Below, piece by piece: positions 9,272-17,406 of a stretch of DNA of 32,992 nt. This DNA is from CAVWDI01 sp046259385. Lineage in GTDB: Bacteria; Chloroflexota; Anaerolineae; Anaerolineales; UBA4823. The first letter of the stretch is position 1; each line of letters begins with the position of its first letter. The notes beneath the pieces are model-generated. The model was given only the letters and a program-made list of their open reading frames with translations, did not search any database and was not told where the DNA came from. The DNA is taken from the NCBI GenBank assembly GCA_046259385.1, contig JBJYWI010000069.1, positions 1 to 32,992 of the forward strand, given 5' to 3'. A program made the translations under genes and the position numbers.

Positions 9272-10082
9272 CTTCAATTACCGAGGTGTTCAAACTACCA
9301 GACCGGTATCCTGCTAGATCCAGAACTGTATTGTTGAATCCCAGATTTCTAAAATATTCCCTTATTTTTTCTCTGTTTGCATAAATTACTTCAAAATCAA
9401 GCGGGTTCACTTCAATCCTGGCGGTATCACCATTATGGCGGACCCGACATTGTTTTATCCCTAGGTCGTGCAGCAATTGTTCAGCTTTTTCCACCTGGGA
9501 AAGCACCTTAATAGTTATCAGGCTGCCATATGGGATCCGGGAAGAAAGGCATGCAGCAGAGGGTTTATCCCAATTGGGAAGGTTTAATCTCCTGGCTAAT
9601 TCCCTTATTTCGGATTTTGTCAATTCTGTTTCCAGCAATGGGCTTCGTATATTATGCTTTGAAGCTGCTTTTCTTCCGGGGCGAAAATCTCCCCGGTCGT
9701 CATAATTTGTTCCATCGAGAACCACATTAATGCAGGCTTTGGCTGCAAATCGTTCGAAACGACTGTATACATCGGATTTACAGAAGTAGCATCTTTGAGG
9801 TGAGTTTTTGAGATAATTGGGATTCTCGAATTCAGTGGATTTAATCAATTTGTGCCTCACATTAATCCTGCTGGCGATTTCCCGGGTTTCTAGAAGATCT
9901 TTTTTTGGCAGACTGGGCGAAACCGCGGTGAGAGCAATCGCCTCCTCACCCAGAACATCATGGGCGACTTTCAAGACCAGTGTGCTATCTACACCCCCTG
10001 AAAATGCGACCGCAACNNNNNNNNNNCTTCTCATGTCAGATATTAATTTGTTGAGCTTTTGTGATTTTTGTTCTAGATTCAT
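9258..10082 (-). CDS. larE: ATP-dependent sulfurtransferase LarE (interrupted by an assembly gap)
   Basis: A 274-residue LarE of the PP-loop family, with the ATP-binding motif AFSGGVDSTLVLKVA near residue 27. Known LarE adenylates the LarB product and replaces its carboxyl oxygens with sulfur. Three cysteines stand where LarE proteins bind sulfur or a cluster: Cys98 and Cys101 in RCYFCKSD and Cys178 in PSAACLSSRIPYG. That set fits the iron-sulfur type, which recycles sulfur rather than sacrificing its own Cys; the subtype is inference. Ten unknown bases hide four residues just before the PP-loop, but the frame is kept on both sides, so the gene looks intact. It starts 17 bases after the radical SAM gene. 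Confidence 0.92.
   Translation of the reverse strand: MNLEQKSQKLNKLISDMRXXXXVAVAFSGGVDSTLVLKVAHDVLGEEAIALTAVSPSLPKKDLLETREIASRINVRHKLIKSTEFENPNYLKNSPQRCYFCKSDVYSRFERFAAKACINVVLDGTNYDDRGDFRPGRKAASKHNIRSPLLETELTKSEIRELARRLNLPNWDKPSAACLSSRIPYGSLITIKVLSQVEKAEQLLHDLGIKQCRVRHNGDTARIEVNPLDFEVIYANREKIREYFRNLGFNNTVLDLAGYRSGSLNTSVIEDVQR
10017..10026. other. Assembly gap (10 N)
   Basis: Ten N bases lie inside larE and mask codons 19-22. The frame is preserved across them and the spacing to the PP-loop looks normal for LarE, so the gap length may be close to the true one. Confidence 0.99.
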
Positions 10083-10099
10083 GAAGCTTGTTCACTCGA

Positions 10100-11077
10100 T
10101 TAAATTATTGTGTAAATAGGCTTACGTTCATCAAGCCTTTTCAGACCAGCATCAATCGCCATCTGAACTGCTTCCTGATACTCTTTCATTTTTATAGGCC
10201 GGGATAACACCGGGTATTGGCGGGCGTTGTATGCGGGACGGTACTGATCCATAAGGTTTAGGTAGGTGTTTTGGGAAATCTCTTCTGCCAGAAACCTGAC
10301 AATTTTTTCCGTTCCTGCTACTCCCCCTGGAAGAATGAGGTGTCTCACGAGTAATCCGCGCTGGGCGATCCCGTAACGGTCTAGTTTAAGATCTCCAACC
10401 TGGCGGTGCATTTCTTTGACAGCGGTCTGATTCACTTTTGGGTAGTTCGGAATTTTTGAATAACGCCGGGCAATTTTCGGTCCGGAGTATTTCATATCGG
10501 GCATATAGATATCAATAACTCCATCCAGTAGTTCGAGTGTTTCAAGGGCATCATAGCCGCCCGTGTTGTAAACCAGTGGAATCTGCAAGCCCGTCCTAGC
10601 AGCGGCCTGCACCCCTGCCAGTATCTGGGGTACGACATGGCTTGGAGAGACAAAATTGATATTATGGCATCCTCGGCTCTGTAGTTCGAGCATCATAGCT
10701 GCAATATCCTCAGGTTTAACTAACCTTCCTGCGTCTATTTGGCTGATGTCGTGGTTTTGGCAGAACTGGCATCTCAGGTTGCAGCGCGAAAAGAATATTG
10801 TCCCGGACCCGTAACGACCGCGCAAAGGGTCCTCTTCTCCCATATGAGGCCCGTAACTGCTCACTCGTGCAAATTCCCCGGTCTTACAAATCCCAAGCTC
10901 ACCTTCGATTCTGTTGATATTGCATGACCAGGCACAAATATTACAGTCAGAGAGGCGTTGATAAGCTATCTTTACTCTCTTCTGCAGTTCATTTTTCTCG
11001 GCAAGTTTTACATAGGCGGGAATGAATTCCGGCATGTAATTCTGCCTTTTAACTTCTGGATACAATGGAATGCTCAA
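10100..11077 (-). CDS. Radical SAM protein, PflX-like (PflA-related activase family)
   Basis: A 325-residue radical SAM protein. The SAM/[4Fe-4S] motif is CNLRCQFCQN (Cys99, Cys103, Cys106). A second cluster-like set lies upstream at Cys45, Cys48, Cys52 and Cys64 (CNICAWSC and GICKTG). This arrangement, with the segment YNTGGYDALETLELLDGVID and the LILPGGVAGT turn, is typical of the PflX group (COG1313), whose substrates are largely unknown. Its ATG overlaps the stop of the DDN-family gene by 4 bases, and larE begins 17 bases downstream. Co-occurrence with nickel-pincer genes could mean that it activates or modifies the pincer-dependent enzyme, but nothing in the sequence shows this. Confidence 0.88.
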   Translation of the reverse strand: MSIPLYPEVKRQNYMPEFIPAYVKLAEKNELQKRVKIAYQRLSDCNICAWSCNINRIEGELGICKTGEFARVSSYGPHMGEEDPLRGRYGSGTIFFSRCNLRCQFCQNHDISQIDAGRLVKPEDIAAMMLELQSRGCHNINFVSPSHVVPQILAGVQAAARTGLQIPLVYNTGGYDALETLELLDGVIDIYMPDMKYSGPKIARRYSKIPNYPKVNQTAVKEMHRQVGDLKLDRYGIAQRGLLVRHLILPGGVAGTEKIVRFLAEEISQNTYLNLMDQYRPAYNARQYPVLSRPIKMKEYQEAVQMAIDAGLKRLDERKPIYTII

Positions 11078-11667
11078 TCATCCCGGCGTGAGAACATCCA
11101 AAAAACAAGCATCAAAGTTGCAAGCGGCCACAACCAAGCCAGGTCTCCAGGACCATTCCGTCCAGTTCGAGCCTGTTTTCGGCTGATGTGGATTAACCGG
11201 AAATCCTTTGTGGCGTTTCTAAAATCTTCATCTGACATGCTACAAGCATCCAAACCAAACAATCTGCCCACGAATCCGCAGGCCATAACCACCATCCGCA
11301 TCTTTTCCAGGCTGCCTTCCTGATCGGTGACGTCCTCCGCTGTGCCAGCCCACCAGCTGTCCGGTAGCCAGATCTCTACATGCGGGTTCGTCGCAATGTT
11401 CTGATACCAGTCAGAATGAACACCTCTGGAAGCGGTACAGTAAACCTCACCGTTAATAATGGTATAGTTTACTGGAGTTTGCCTTCTGGCGCGGGATTTT
11501 CTGCCAGTATGGGTAATAACCATAATCCGGCCAAATCCCTGCGGCCAGACATTGATCCATGCGCCTAATCCAAGCCGCCATAAGAGCAGCATAAACTTGT
11601 TGAATTGTTTGAAGAGCAAAGCTGAAGATTCGCCGGTGTCTACCTTTTCAATTTGTGTTATATCCAC
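11074..11667 (-). CDS. DDN-family (F420-type nitroreductase) oxidoreductase with C-terminal membrane segment
   Basis: About 197 residues of the deazaflavin-dependent nitroreductase family (PF04075). The core motif THTGRKSRARRQTPVNY is followed by DWYQNIATNPHVEIWL, which in this family forms the F420-binding split barrel. A hydrophobic C-terminal stretch (WLWPLATLMLVFWMF, before RRDD) suggests membrane attachment. I prefer GTG 11667, which has AGGAG 10 bases upstream. An in-frame TTG at 11712, just after the thiolase stop, would give 212 residues but has no binding site. The stop overlaps the radical SAM ATG by 4 bases. F420 use is a family property and not proven here. Confidence 0.82.
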   Translation of the reverse strand: MDITQIEKVDTGESSALLFKQFNKFMLLLWRLGLGAWINVWPQGFGRIMVITHTGRKSRARRQTPVNYTIINGEVYCTASRGVHSDWYQNIATNPHVEIWLPDSWWAGTAEDVTDQEGSLEKMRMVVMACGFVGRLFGLDACSMSDEDFRNATKDFRLIHISRKQARTGRNGPGDLAWLWPLATLMLVFWMFSRRDD

Positions 11668-11720
11668 TTTTAATTTTCTCCTGGTGGGTAGAGAATCCGA
11701 GGTAAAATCCAAATTTACAT

Positions 11721-12941
11721 CTATTCTTCAAGCCATTCGATAATCGTAGTTTCCCCCTGACCAACTCCGACACACAGGGTCGCCAGACCGAAATAAGGAC
11801 GATCTTCCTGCGGCGCGCGACGGCGCATTTCATGCAGCAGGGTGGTCAGAATCCTGGCGCCCGAACACCCCAAAGGATGGCCGAGGGCGACTGCTCCACC
11901 GTTGACATTCGTGATCTCATGGCGAAAACCAAGTTCACGCATTACCGCTAATGCTTGTACTGCGAAAGCCTCATTAAGTTCGATCAAACCAATATCCTGA
12001 ACAGTTAATCCAGCCCTGTCAAGCGCCTTGCGGGTAGCGGGAATCGGTCCAAAACCCATTGTGCGCGGCGGCACCCCAGCTGCTGCGCTGGATATGAAAC
12101 GCGCCATAGGTTTGAGTTCCAGTTCCTGCGCTTTTTTCGCGCTGGTGATCAGGAGAGCAGCCGCGCCGTCATTTAAACCTGACGAATTGCCCGCAGTAAC
12201 AGTGCCGTTCTTGCGAAAAGCCGGCCGGAGTCTGGAAAGAGCTTCCATTGTTGTGTCCCGGCGCGGTCTTTCATCGGTATCCACGATAATGGGATCTCCT
12301 TTCCTTTGTGGAACAGCAACCGTGATAATTTCTTCTGCAAATTTACCAGAATCAATTGCTGAGATTGCACGCTGGTGGCTTAATAATGCGAATTTGTCCT
12401 GTTCCTCACGTGTTATATGTGTTGTATCCTGGATATTCTCAGCAGTTTCACCTAAAGGATCAGTGCCATAGGTTTCGACCATCCTGGGGTTCGGGTATCT
12501 CCATCCAAGCGTTGTATCCCACATGGTCAGATTTCCCCAAGGGTATGGTCTTTCAGATTTCGGAACGGAATAAGGTGCCCGGCTCATATTCTCTACTCCT
12601 CCTGCGATATAGACATCCCCTTCACCAGCCAGGATTGACCGGGCAGCCATATTGACGGCATTCAATCCTGAAGCGCAAAGCCTGTTAAAAGTCACTCCGG
12701 GAGTATCTACAGGGTAACCAGCAAGCAGCAAAGCCATCCGGGCAACATTGCGGTTGTCTTCTCCAGCCTGGTTAGCACAGCCCATATAAACTTCCTCTAC
12801 TTCAGCTGGATCAACCCCTGTCCTTTCAACTATGGCTTTTAGTACGATTGCAGCCAGGTCATCCGGGCGGACAGGCGCAAGCGCTCCTCCCAGCGATCCA
12901 ATTGGAGTACGGACAGCATCGATTATCACAGCTTCTGGCAT
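11721..12941 (-). CDS. Acetyl-CoA acetyltransferase, PcaF-like thiolase
   Basis: A 406-residue thiolase with nucleophile Cys89 in FNRLCASGLNAVN, the NEAFAVQALAVM loop, the catalytic His in GGAVALGHPLGCSGARI, and the second Cys in ATLCVGVGQGE. The middle segment DTTLGWRYPNPRM followed by GETAENI resembles 3-oxoadipyl-CoA thiolases (PcaF/PaaJ). Substrate assignment is uncertain, because other short-chain thiolases share it. AGGAG lies about 7 bases before the ATG. It heads the minus-strand operon that carries the Lar genes, so the operon joins CoA-thioester metabolism to cofactor biosynthesis. This thiolase is distinct in sequence from the FadA-like one at 5390-6580. Confidence 0.9.
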   Translation of the reverse strand: MPEAVIIDAVRTPIGSLGGALAPVRPDDLAAIVLKAIVERTGVDPAEVEEVYMGCANQAGEDNRNVARMALLLAGYPVDTPGVTFNRLCASGLNAVNMAARSILAGEGDVYIAGGVENMSRAPYSVPKSERPYPWGNLTMWDTTLGWRYPNPRMVETYGTDPLGETAENIQDTTHITREEQDKFALLSHQRAISAIDSGKFAEEIITVAVPQRKGDPIIVDTDERPRRDTTMEALSRLRPAFRKNGTVTAGNSSGLNDGAAALLITSAKKAQELELKPMARFISSAAAGVPPRTMGFGPIPATRKALDRAGLTVQDIGLIELNEAFAVQALAVMRELGFRHEITNVNGGAVALGHPLGCSGARILTTLLHEMRRRAPQEDRPYFGLATLCVGVGQGETTIIEWLEE

Positions 12942-13279
12942 TTTTTGCTCCTGAATTCTGGGACCAATTGTTTTTTTATGAACAGATTCAGCGATTAATT
13001 TTTATTTTCTGCAATATTGATTCTACCACCCACTTATATTGGTTGTATTAATGATCGTTTTTTAGATCAGTACCCAAGTACCAGAATGGTTAAATATTCC
13101 AGTCTTAATAACCAGCAGAAATAGGAACTAACACTTTCAAAATAACGCTTGCGCAGGTGTGCCAGAGGATATCTGGTATCAGAGTTGGATCTTGTAAAAA
13201 TGTAGTCGGCGCAGTTTTAATGGATAATTTAAATTTTTTAGTAAAAAATTCCTAATCAAAATCGATAAAATATAAATAA
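12942..13279. other. AT-rich intergenic region between divergent genes
   Basis: This stretch separates the minus-strand thiolase operon from the broken copper-chaperone gene. It should hold the promoter of the thiolase-Lar operon, but I see no convincing -35/-10 pair. A short dyad (CCAGA 13162-13166, TCTGG 13172-13176) is the only structure noted. No gene or RNA is recognised. Confidence 0.6.
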
Positions 13280-13798
13280 TTGTTTGGATCAATGGAGACT
13301 GTACGCGGTTATTGCTCACAATCACGGTTCTTTTTTGCAGCATTAAAGAACGGCGCTTGTTCATCCGATACAATTGGACGAAATATCAATGTCTCCGATG
13401 TTTGGATTAGGGCAGCAAGCATGACGGATATGGCTCCTGAATCCGGAATGTATGAGGAAATTCAGGAGGAAGCCGGATTTATGTCATTAAACACAGCCGG
13501 GTATATGCTGGTTGAAAATTAAGGTGATCAGCCTGATACACTGCTGAGAGTAGAAAGCGGTATATCCCAAGCGGGGGAAATGCATGTCAGTGACATGGTG
13601 GGTGATGTAATGAAGATGCGCCAGGTTGATTTTATTGAAGTGTCTGCACACGACCAGTTGAAACTCAAACCGGGGGGTTTTCACATTATGTTTAACGGAC
13701 TTAAGAATACGATCGAAGCAGGCGATAAAGTAGAATTCACCCTGGTGTTTGAAAAATTTGGAGAGTTGTCGATTCTTGCTGAGGTGCGGTCACCTTAA
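13280..13798 (+). pseudogene. PCuAC copper chaperone (DUF461), broken by an in-frame stop and a frameshift
   Basis: Reading straight through gives one PCuAC domain. It begins NINVSDVWIRAAS (the usual start of the mature domain), runs to YMLVEN, meets TAA at 13520-13522, and resumes in the same frame as GDQPDTLLRVESG. It ends with LKPGGFHIMFNGLKNTIEAGD and EFTLVFEKFG. Homologues read EN-K/x-GD at the stop, so one base change would explain it. Upstream, a hydrophobic signal-like stretch (RLLLTITVLF) lies in another frame. A shift in the T6 run at 13331-13336 would join it to the cysteine of NGACSSD. The copper ligands (His in MHVSDM, Met in MKMR, His and Met in FHIM) remain. Known PCuAC proteins deliver Cu(I) to cytochrome oxidase outside the membrane. 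A recent pseudogene is most likely; stop read-through or sequencing errors are alternatives. Confidence 0.8.
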
Positions 13799-13799
13799 T

Positions 13800-15449
13800 C
13801 TACGCGCCTAGTCCTGAACTTTCTGATCCGGCGGTCACATCAGCAGGTGTTAACCAATCCGTATCGGGGAACAACCGTGCTATCTGGGGAGTAAATGTTT
13901 TTGTTCTGCGCATAACCTGTGCAGGGTCACCGCATGCCGTGATTTGTCCATCCTCCAGGATCGCGACCCGGTCCGCGATCCGAGCAGCGAGTTCCACATC
14001 ATGGGTAACCATAAGCACAGCTGTTCCCGCATCCCTCCATTCCTTAAGAAGAATTCCAAGCGATTCTTTCGCGCTATAATCGAGTCCCCGGGTAGGTTCA
14101 TCCAGCAGAACAATCTTTGGGTTGGTGATTGTGACTGCACCAAGAGCAGTGCGCTGGCGCTGACCGACACTTAAATCACGCGGATACTGCTGGGAGAAAT
14201 TCTCCAATCCAAGTCGGGTGAGCGCCTTCTGGATTTCCAGCTGGAATCCTTCCAGATCGTCAAAAATGCCAGTTTCTTCTTGGTTGCGCAGGGTGACCAT
14301 TAATTCTTCTTCAACTGTGTCCGCGAACAGAAGCGTATTCGGGTCCTGGGGGAGGTATCCAACCTGGCGGCATATTTCAGCTACCTTCATTCCGCTGGCA
14401 TCCTTTCCCTGGATGAATATTTTGCCTTTTTGCTGTGAGACTAATCCAACAATGGTCCTGATCAGGGTTGTCTTTCCGGAGCCATTCAGTCCCATCAATA
14501 CCAGTATCTCACCCGTTTGTAAATTCAAGTTTAAATGTTCCAATACTCTGGTTTTGCCAAGAGAGACTTCGAGATCTGAAATCTTTATGAAGCTCTCTCT
14601 GGGGGATTTTTCAATCTGGGGTGGTTGGTATCTTGCAGATTGTGCTGATTGCACATTTTTAAGAGATTTTCTTGCTTCTTCCATGGTAATCGGCAGAGGT
14701 TTGACGTGCAGTGCTTTTCCTAGAGCCGTCACAGGTGGGACCAGTTCAATCTGGGAGAATACTTGCCGTGGGTTACCGCTGATCAATCCGTCTCCATTAT
14801 TGTTAATGTAAATAAGATTATCTGTAAATTGAAGCAGTCTTTCGATCCGGTGTTCTGCGATCAATATGGTCAAACCACTGCTTTTGTTCAGTTTTTTAAC
14901 TGCATCAAGCACCTCCCAGGCGGAATCCGGGTCTAATTGGGAGGTCGGTTCATCCAGCACAAGGATTTCCGGTTGCAGTGTCAGTGCGGTACCGATCGCA
15001 ACCCGCTGGCGTTCTCCACCGGATAATGAATCAATTCTACGTTTTCGCAGTGATCGTAATGACAGCAATTCAAGAATATATTCAACTCTTTGGTGCATCT
15101 CTTCTGGCTGGATTGCCAGGTTTTCAAGGGTGAATGCCAATTCATCCTCAACCCTGTCTACAATAAACTGGTATTCAGGGTCCTGGAAGATAAAACCGAC
15201 ATGCTGGCTCATAATTTTTGGTGTAGCATGGACGGGGTTTAAATCAAGAACACGAATATCGCCAGACAGTAAGCCTCCGCTGAAATGGGGAATAAGTCCA
15301 TTTATGCAGCGAAGCAAAGTTGACTTACCCGAACCGGATGCCCCTATTACCAGATTGAACGACCCTGTCTGGATTTCCATATTTATATTCTTCAGGGCAG
15401 TTTTTTTTGACCCCGGGTAAGTGTAAGATACCTGTTTAAAAATGATCAT
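13800..15449 (-). CDS. ECF transporter ATPase, two ABC domains in one chain (EcfA1A2)
   Basis: A 549-residue energizing subunit with two complete ABC ATPase domains. The first has Walker A GASGSGKST, signature LSGGERQR and Walker B ILVLDEPT. The second has GLNGSGKTT, LSVGQRQR and IVLLDEPTRGLD. ECF importers normally use two separate ATPases, EcfA and EcfA', and here both are fused. I chose ATG 15449 (MIIFKQVSYTYPG), which overlaps the EcfT end by 14 bases. An upstream ATG at 15500 would add a 17-residue tail over EcfT. It is the last gene of the riboswitch-controlled operon and ends 1 base from the broken PCuAC gene. Its substrate is set by the S component, so a corrinoid is likely. Confidence 0.92.
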   Translation of the reverse strand: MIIFKQVSYTYPGSKKTALKNINMEIQTGSFNLVIGASGSGKSTLLRCINGLIPHFSGGLLSGDIRVLDLNPVHATPKIMSQHVGFIFQDPEYQFIVDRVEDELAFTLENLAIQPEEMHQRVEYILELLSLRSLRKRRIDSLSGGERQRVAIGTALTLQPEILVLDEPTSQLDPDSAWEVLDAVKKLNKSSGLTILIAEHRIERLLQFTDNLIYINNNGDGLISGNPRQVFSQIELVPPVTALGKALHVKPLPITMEEARKSLKNVQSAQSARYQPPQIEKSPRESFIKISDLEVSLGKTRVLEHLNLNLQTGEILVLMGLNGSGKTTLIRTIVGLVSQQKGKIFIQGKDASGMKVAEICRQVGYLPQDPNTLLFADTVEEELMVTLRNQEETGIFDDLEGFQLEIQKALTRLGLENFSQQYPRDLSVGQRQRTALGAVTITNPKIVLLDEPTRGLDYSAKESLGILLKEWRDAGTAVLMVTHDVELAARIADRVAILEDGQITACGDPAQVMRRTKTFTPQIARLFPDTDWLTPADVTAGSESSGLGA

Positions 15450-16524
15450 TTTCACTTGCTGGTTTTTTGAAGATTTTATTTGGAATTCCTTGAAATCCAT
15501 AAAATATTCCGGGAGCGATCAGCCCGAAGGTGGCGAATAATATTGAAGGATTTATCGCTGGGCTGGTCAGAAAAGGATATGGATTGTAAAAGAGTGTACT
15601 TCTGTCGATATTCACCAAAGGCAGCCAGTAAATCACTGTAACTATCAAAGAGAAAACAATTACGAGAAAATCATACCCTGTCCATTTTTCACGTTTATAA
15701 ACACTTCTGCTGGCACGCCTTCCAATTTTCCAGAGGGAGAACAGCACCAAACCTAATCCGAGCATAAGAATAGCAATCCCGAGAGTATCTCTGGTTGAAA
15801 AGGACTGTAAGAGCCAGCCGGAGAAGATTAACACAAGCCCAACAACCTGGCAAATTCTCAGATTTCTATTTGATTCGGAAGATTCTTGCCCTGCGAACCC
15901 ACGTGCTGTCATCGCTTCAGCCAGTCCCATTGCCTTTTCCAATCCACCAATAAGCAAAGGCATAATTAATGGAATCCAATCCCGTATTCCTCGTACCCGG
16001 TGGCCGCGGATTGCCTGTGCTTCTCGGATCAGTTCAAATTGCTGGATTGTGTTAGGCATAAATGTTATCGCGATAGATGTAACCACAGCAACAGGGTAGA
16101 AAGCACGCGGAATCAACCGAACAAGGGAATGCACCGGCAGAGCCAGATTTATCACGATAAACGCGATCAGAATCCCGCTCAAGACCAGTCCGTTCAAAGC
16201 TCCAAAAACCAATCCCTCCAATGTGAACGGTCCACCCAAATATGGAATCCAGGCCGGGAGAGTGAATATCACCGTCTCACCAAATTGTGATATGAGCCCA
16301 TTGAATACAGCGGAAAAAATTATGATGATTAGAGATATTCTCAGAGGTGAGAATGGAAAGCGCGGCCGTTCAGCAGGATCTACTTTCTCAATCGCAGTTG
16401 TTAACAGTCTCCATACAAGAATGAGACCAATAAAAATTATTCCTAGGTATACAGGATTGCGGGTGCTCCATAAACCAACTAGAACTGCACCCAGCCAGAT
16501 AATCCATGCCCATGTGTTAATCAT
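15436..16524 (-). CDS. ecfT: ECF transporter transmembrane subunit EcfT
   Basis: A 362-residue membrane protein with five to eight hydrophobic segments. It carries the two Ala-Arg-Gly coupling motifs of EcfT in its cytoplasmic helices, near REAQAIRGHRVRG and AEAMTARGFAG. These helices link the ATPases to the S component. Its ATG overlaps the S-component stop by 4 bases, and its end overlaps the ATPase gene, so S, T and A should be made together. A dedicated (group I) ECF transporter is therefore likely. The chain is longer than the roughly 265 residues of typical EcfT owing to extra C-terminal membrane helices. Confidence 0.9.
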   Translation of the reverse strand: MINTWAWIIWLGAVLVGLWSTRNPVYLGIIFIGLILVWRLLTTAIEKVDPAERPRFPFSPLRISLIIIIFSAVFNGLISQFGETVIFTLPAWIPYLGGPFTLEGLVFGALNGLVLSGILIAFIVINLALPVHSLVRLIPRAFYPVAVVTSIAITFMPNTIQQFELIREAQAIRGHRVRGIRDWIPLIMPLLIGGLEKAMGLAEAMTARGFAGQESSESNRNLRICQVVGLVLIFSGWLLQSFSTRDTLGIAILMLGLGLVLFSLWKIGRRASRSVYKREKWTGYDFLVIVFSLIVTVIYWLPLVNIDRSTLFYNPYPFLTSPAINPSILFATFGLIAPGIFYGFQGIPNKIFKKPASENDHF

Positions 16525-17387
16525 TCCTGTTTATCCTGACTGGTTTTATCCGCTAAATCCGACTGTGGGATGTCGTACGTATAGGAAAATTTTTTCTTGA
16601 AACGTCTTAATGCACGAAGGACTGGCTCCCCAAAAAGCAGAATGAACACGAAATTCCCAACCGATCTTGCGAGATCCCATGCTGCAGAAGTGATCATATA
16701 GTAGACGGAATAACGTTTTATCGTTTCAAGCCAGGTTATTCCTGATTCCCAGAATTGGTTTGCTGGACCGGTGATGTAAGGCCAGGACCACAGGTTTAAG
16801 AATACACCGTATAGAAATCCCCAGATCCCACTGAAAAGTGCAAGTAGTAAAACCTCTCTGAAATTACTTTTCCCCCCCACTAACCTTAAAACAGGTCTGC
16901 AGATTGGAGCACTCATACCAACCCATCCAGCCGCGAACATCTGACCGGGGAGCCACGGCCCGACCCCTCCCGTTATAAGCGCTGAAATGAGAAGTGTCAT
17001 CGAACCCATCAGAAAACCAAAACGGCCTCCAAAGACATAACCTGTCAACACGATTAGGAAGAATATTGGGCTGAACCCTCCAGGACCCGGGATTGCAACT
17101 TCTAAAAAACGCAGAGCGGCGTTTATGGATACCAGTAAACCCAGTAGGGCTATGAGTTTTGCATCCACCACCTGTCCCTGCACTTCGTAGAGCAGGATGA
17201 TAAAACAGATGCCCAGCAGCAGCGTCATCATCAACGGCATGTCAGCTGCCCTGGGCTGGATATTAATTACCGTATTTGTAAGAGCAGGAAAGATAAGAGG
17301 ATAAAGGAAAGCAAACAGGCCAACCAGAGTTGTCAGCGTGTAGATGAATACACTTAGAATGTCAGTTTTCGCACGTTTCTGGTACAT
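16521..17387 (-). CDS. ECF transporter S component, probable corrinoid specificity
   Basis: A 288-residue membrane protein with about six or more hydrophobic helices. The conserved block GPGGFSPIFFLIVLTGYVFGGRFGFLMG followed by ALITGGVGPWLPGQMFAAGWVGM is typical of S components in Chloroflexi-type ECF systems. The substrate is not proven by the protein itself. The upstream cobalamin riboswitch and the intrinsic-factor-like secreted proteins point to cobalamin or a precursor. It starts 19 bases after the DUF4430 gene, and its stop overlaps the EcfT ATG. Confidence 0.88.
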   Translation of the reverse strand: MYQKRAKTDILSVFIYTLTTLVGLFAFLYPLIFPALTNTVINIQPRAADMPLMMTLLLGICFIILLYEVQGQVVDAKLIALLGLLVSINAALRFLEVAIPGPGGFSPIFFLIVLTGYVFGGRFGFLMGSMTLLISALITGGVGPWLPGQMFAAGWVGMSAPICRPVLRLVGGKSNFREVLLLALFSGIWGFLYGVFLNLWSWPYITGPANQFWESGITWLETIKRYSVYYMITSAAWDLARSVGNFVFILLFGEPVLRALRRFKKKFSYTYDIPQSDLADKTSQDKQE

Positions 17388-17406
17388 TTAAAGGATTATA
17401 GCAGCG

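Noticed and set aside
9258..10082. LarE as a pseudogene because of the internal unknown residues
   Set aside because: The X residues come from 10 N bases; the frame is intact on both sides, so it is an assembly gap.
5390..12941. The two thiolases as a recent duplication
   Set aside because: Their sequences differ throughout (FadA-like versus PcaF-like) and they lie in separate operons on opposite strands.
13162..13176. Small dyad CCAGA/TCTGG as a terminator or operator
   Set aside because: Only 5 bp, no T-run, and no relation to a gene end; probably chance.
14218..14811. Long open frame opposite the fused ECF ATPase
   Set aside because: It lies fully antisense to two well-supported ABC domains, has no binding site, and its residues look like reverse-strand shadow coding.
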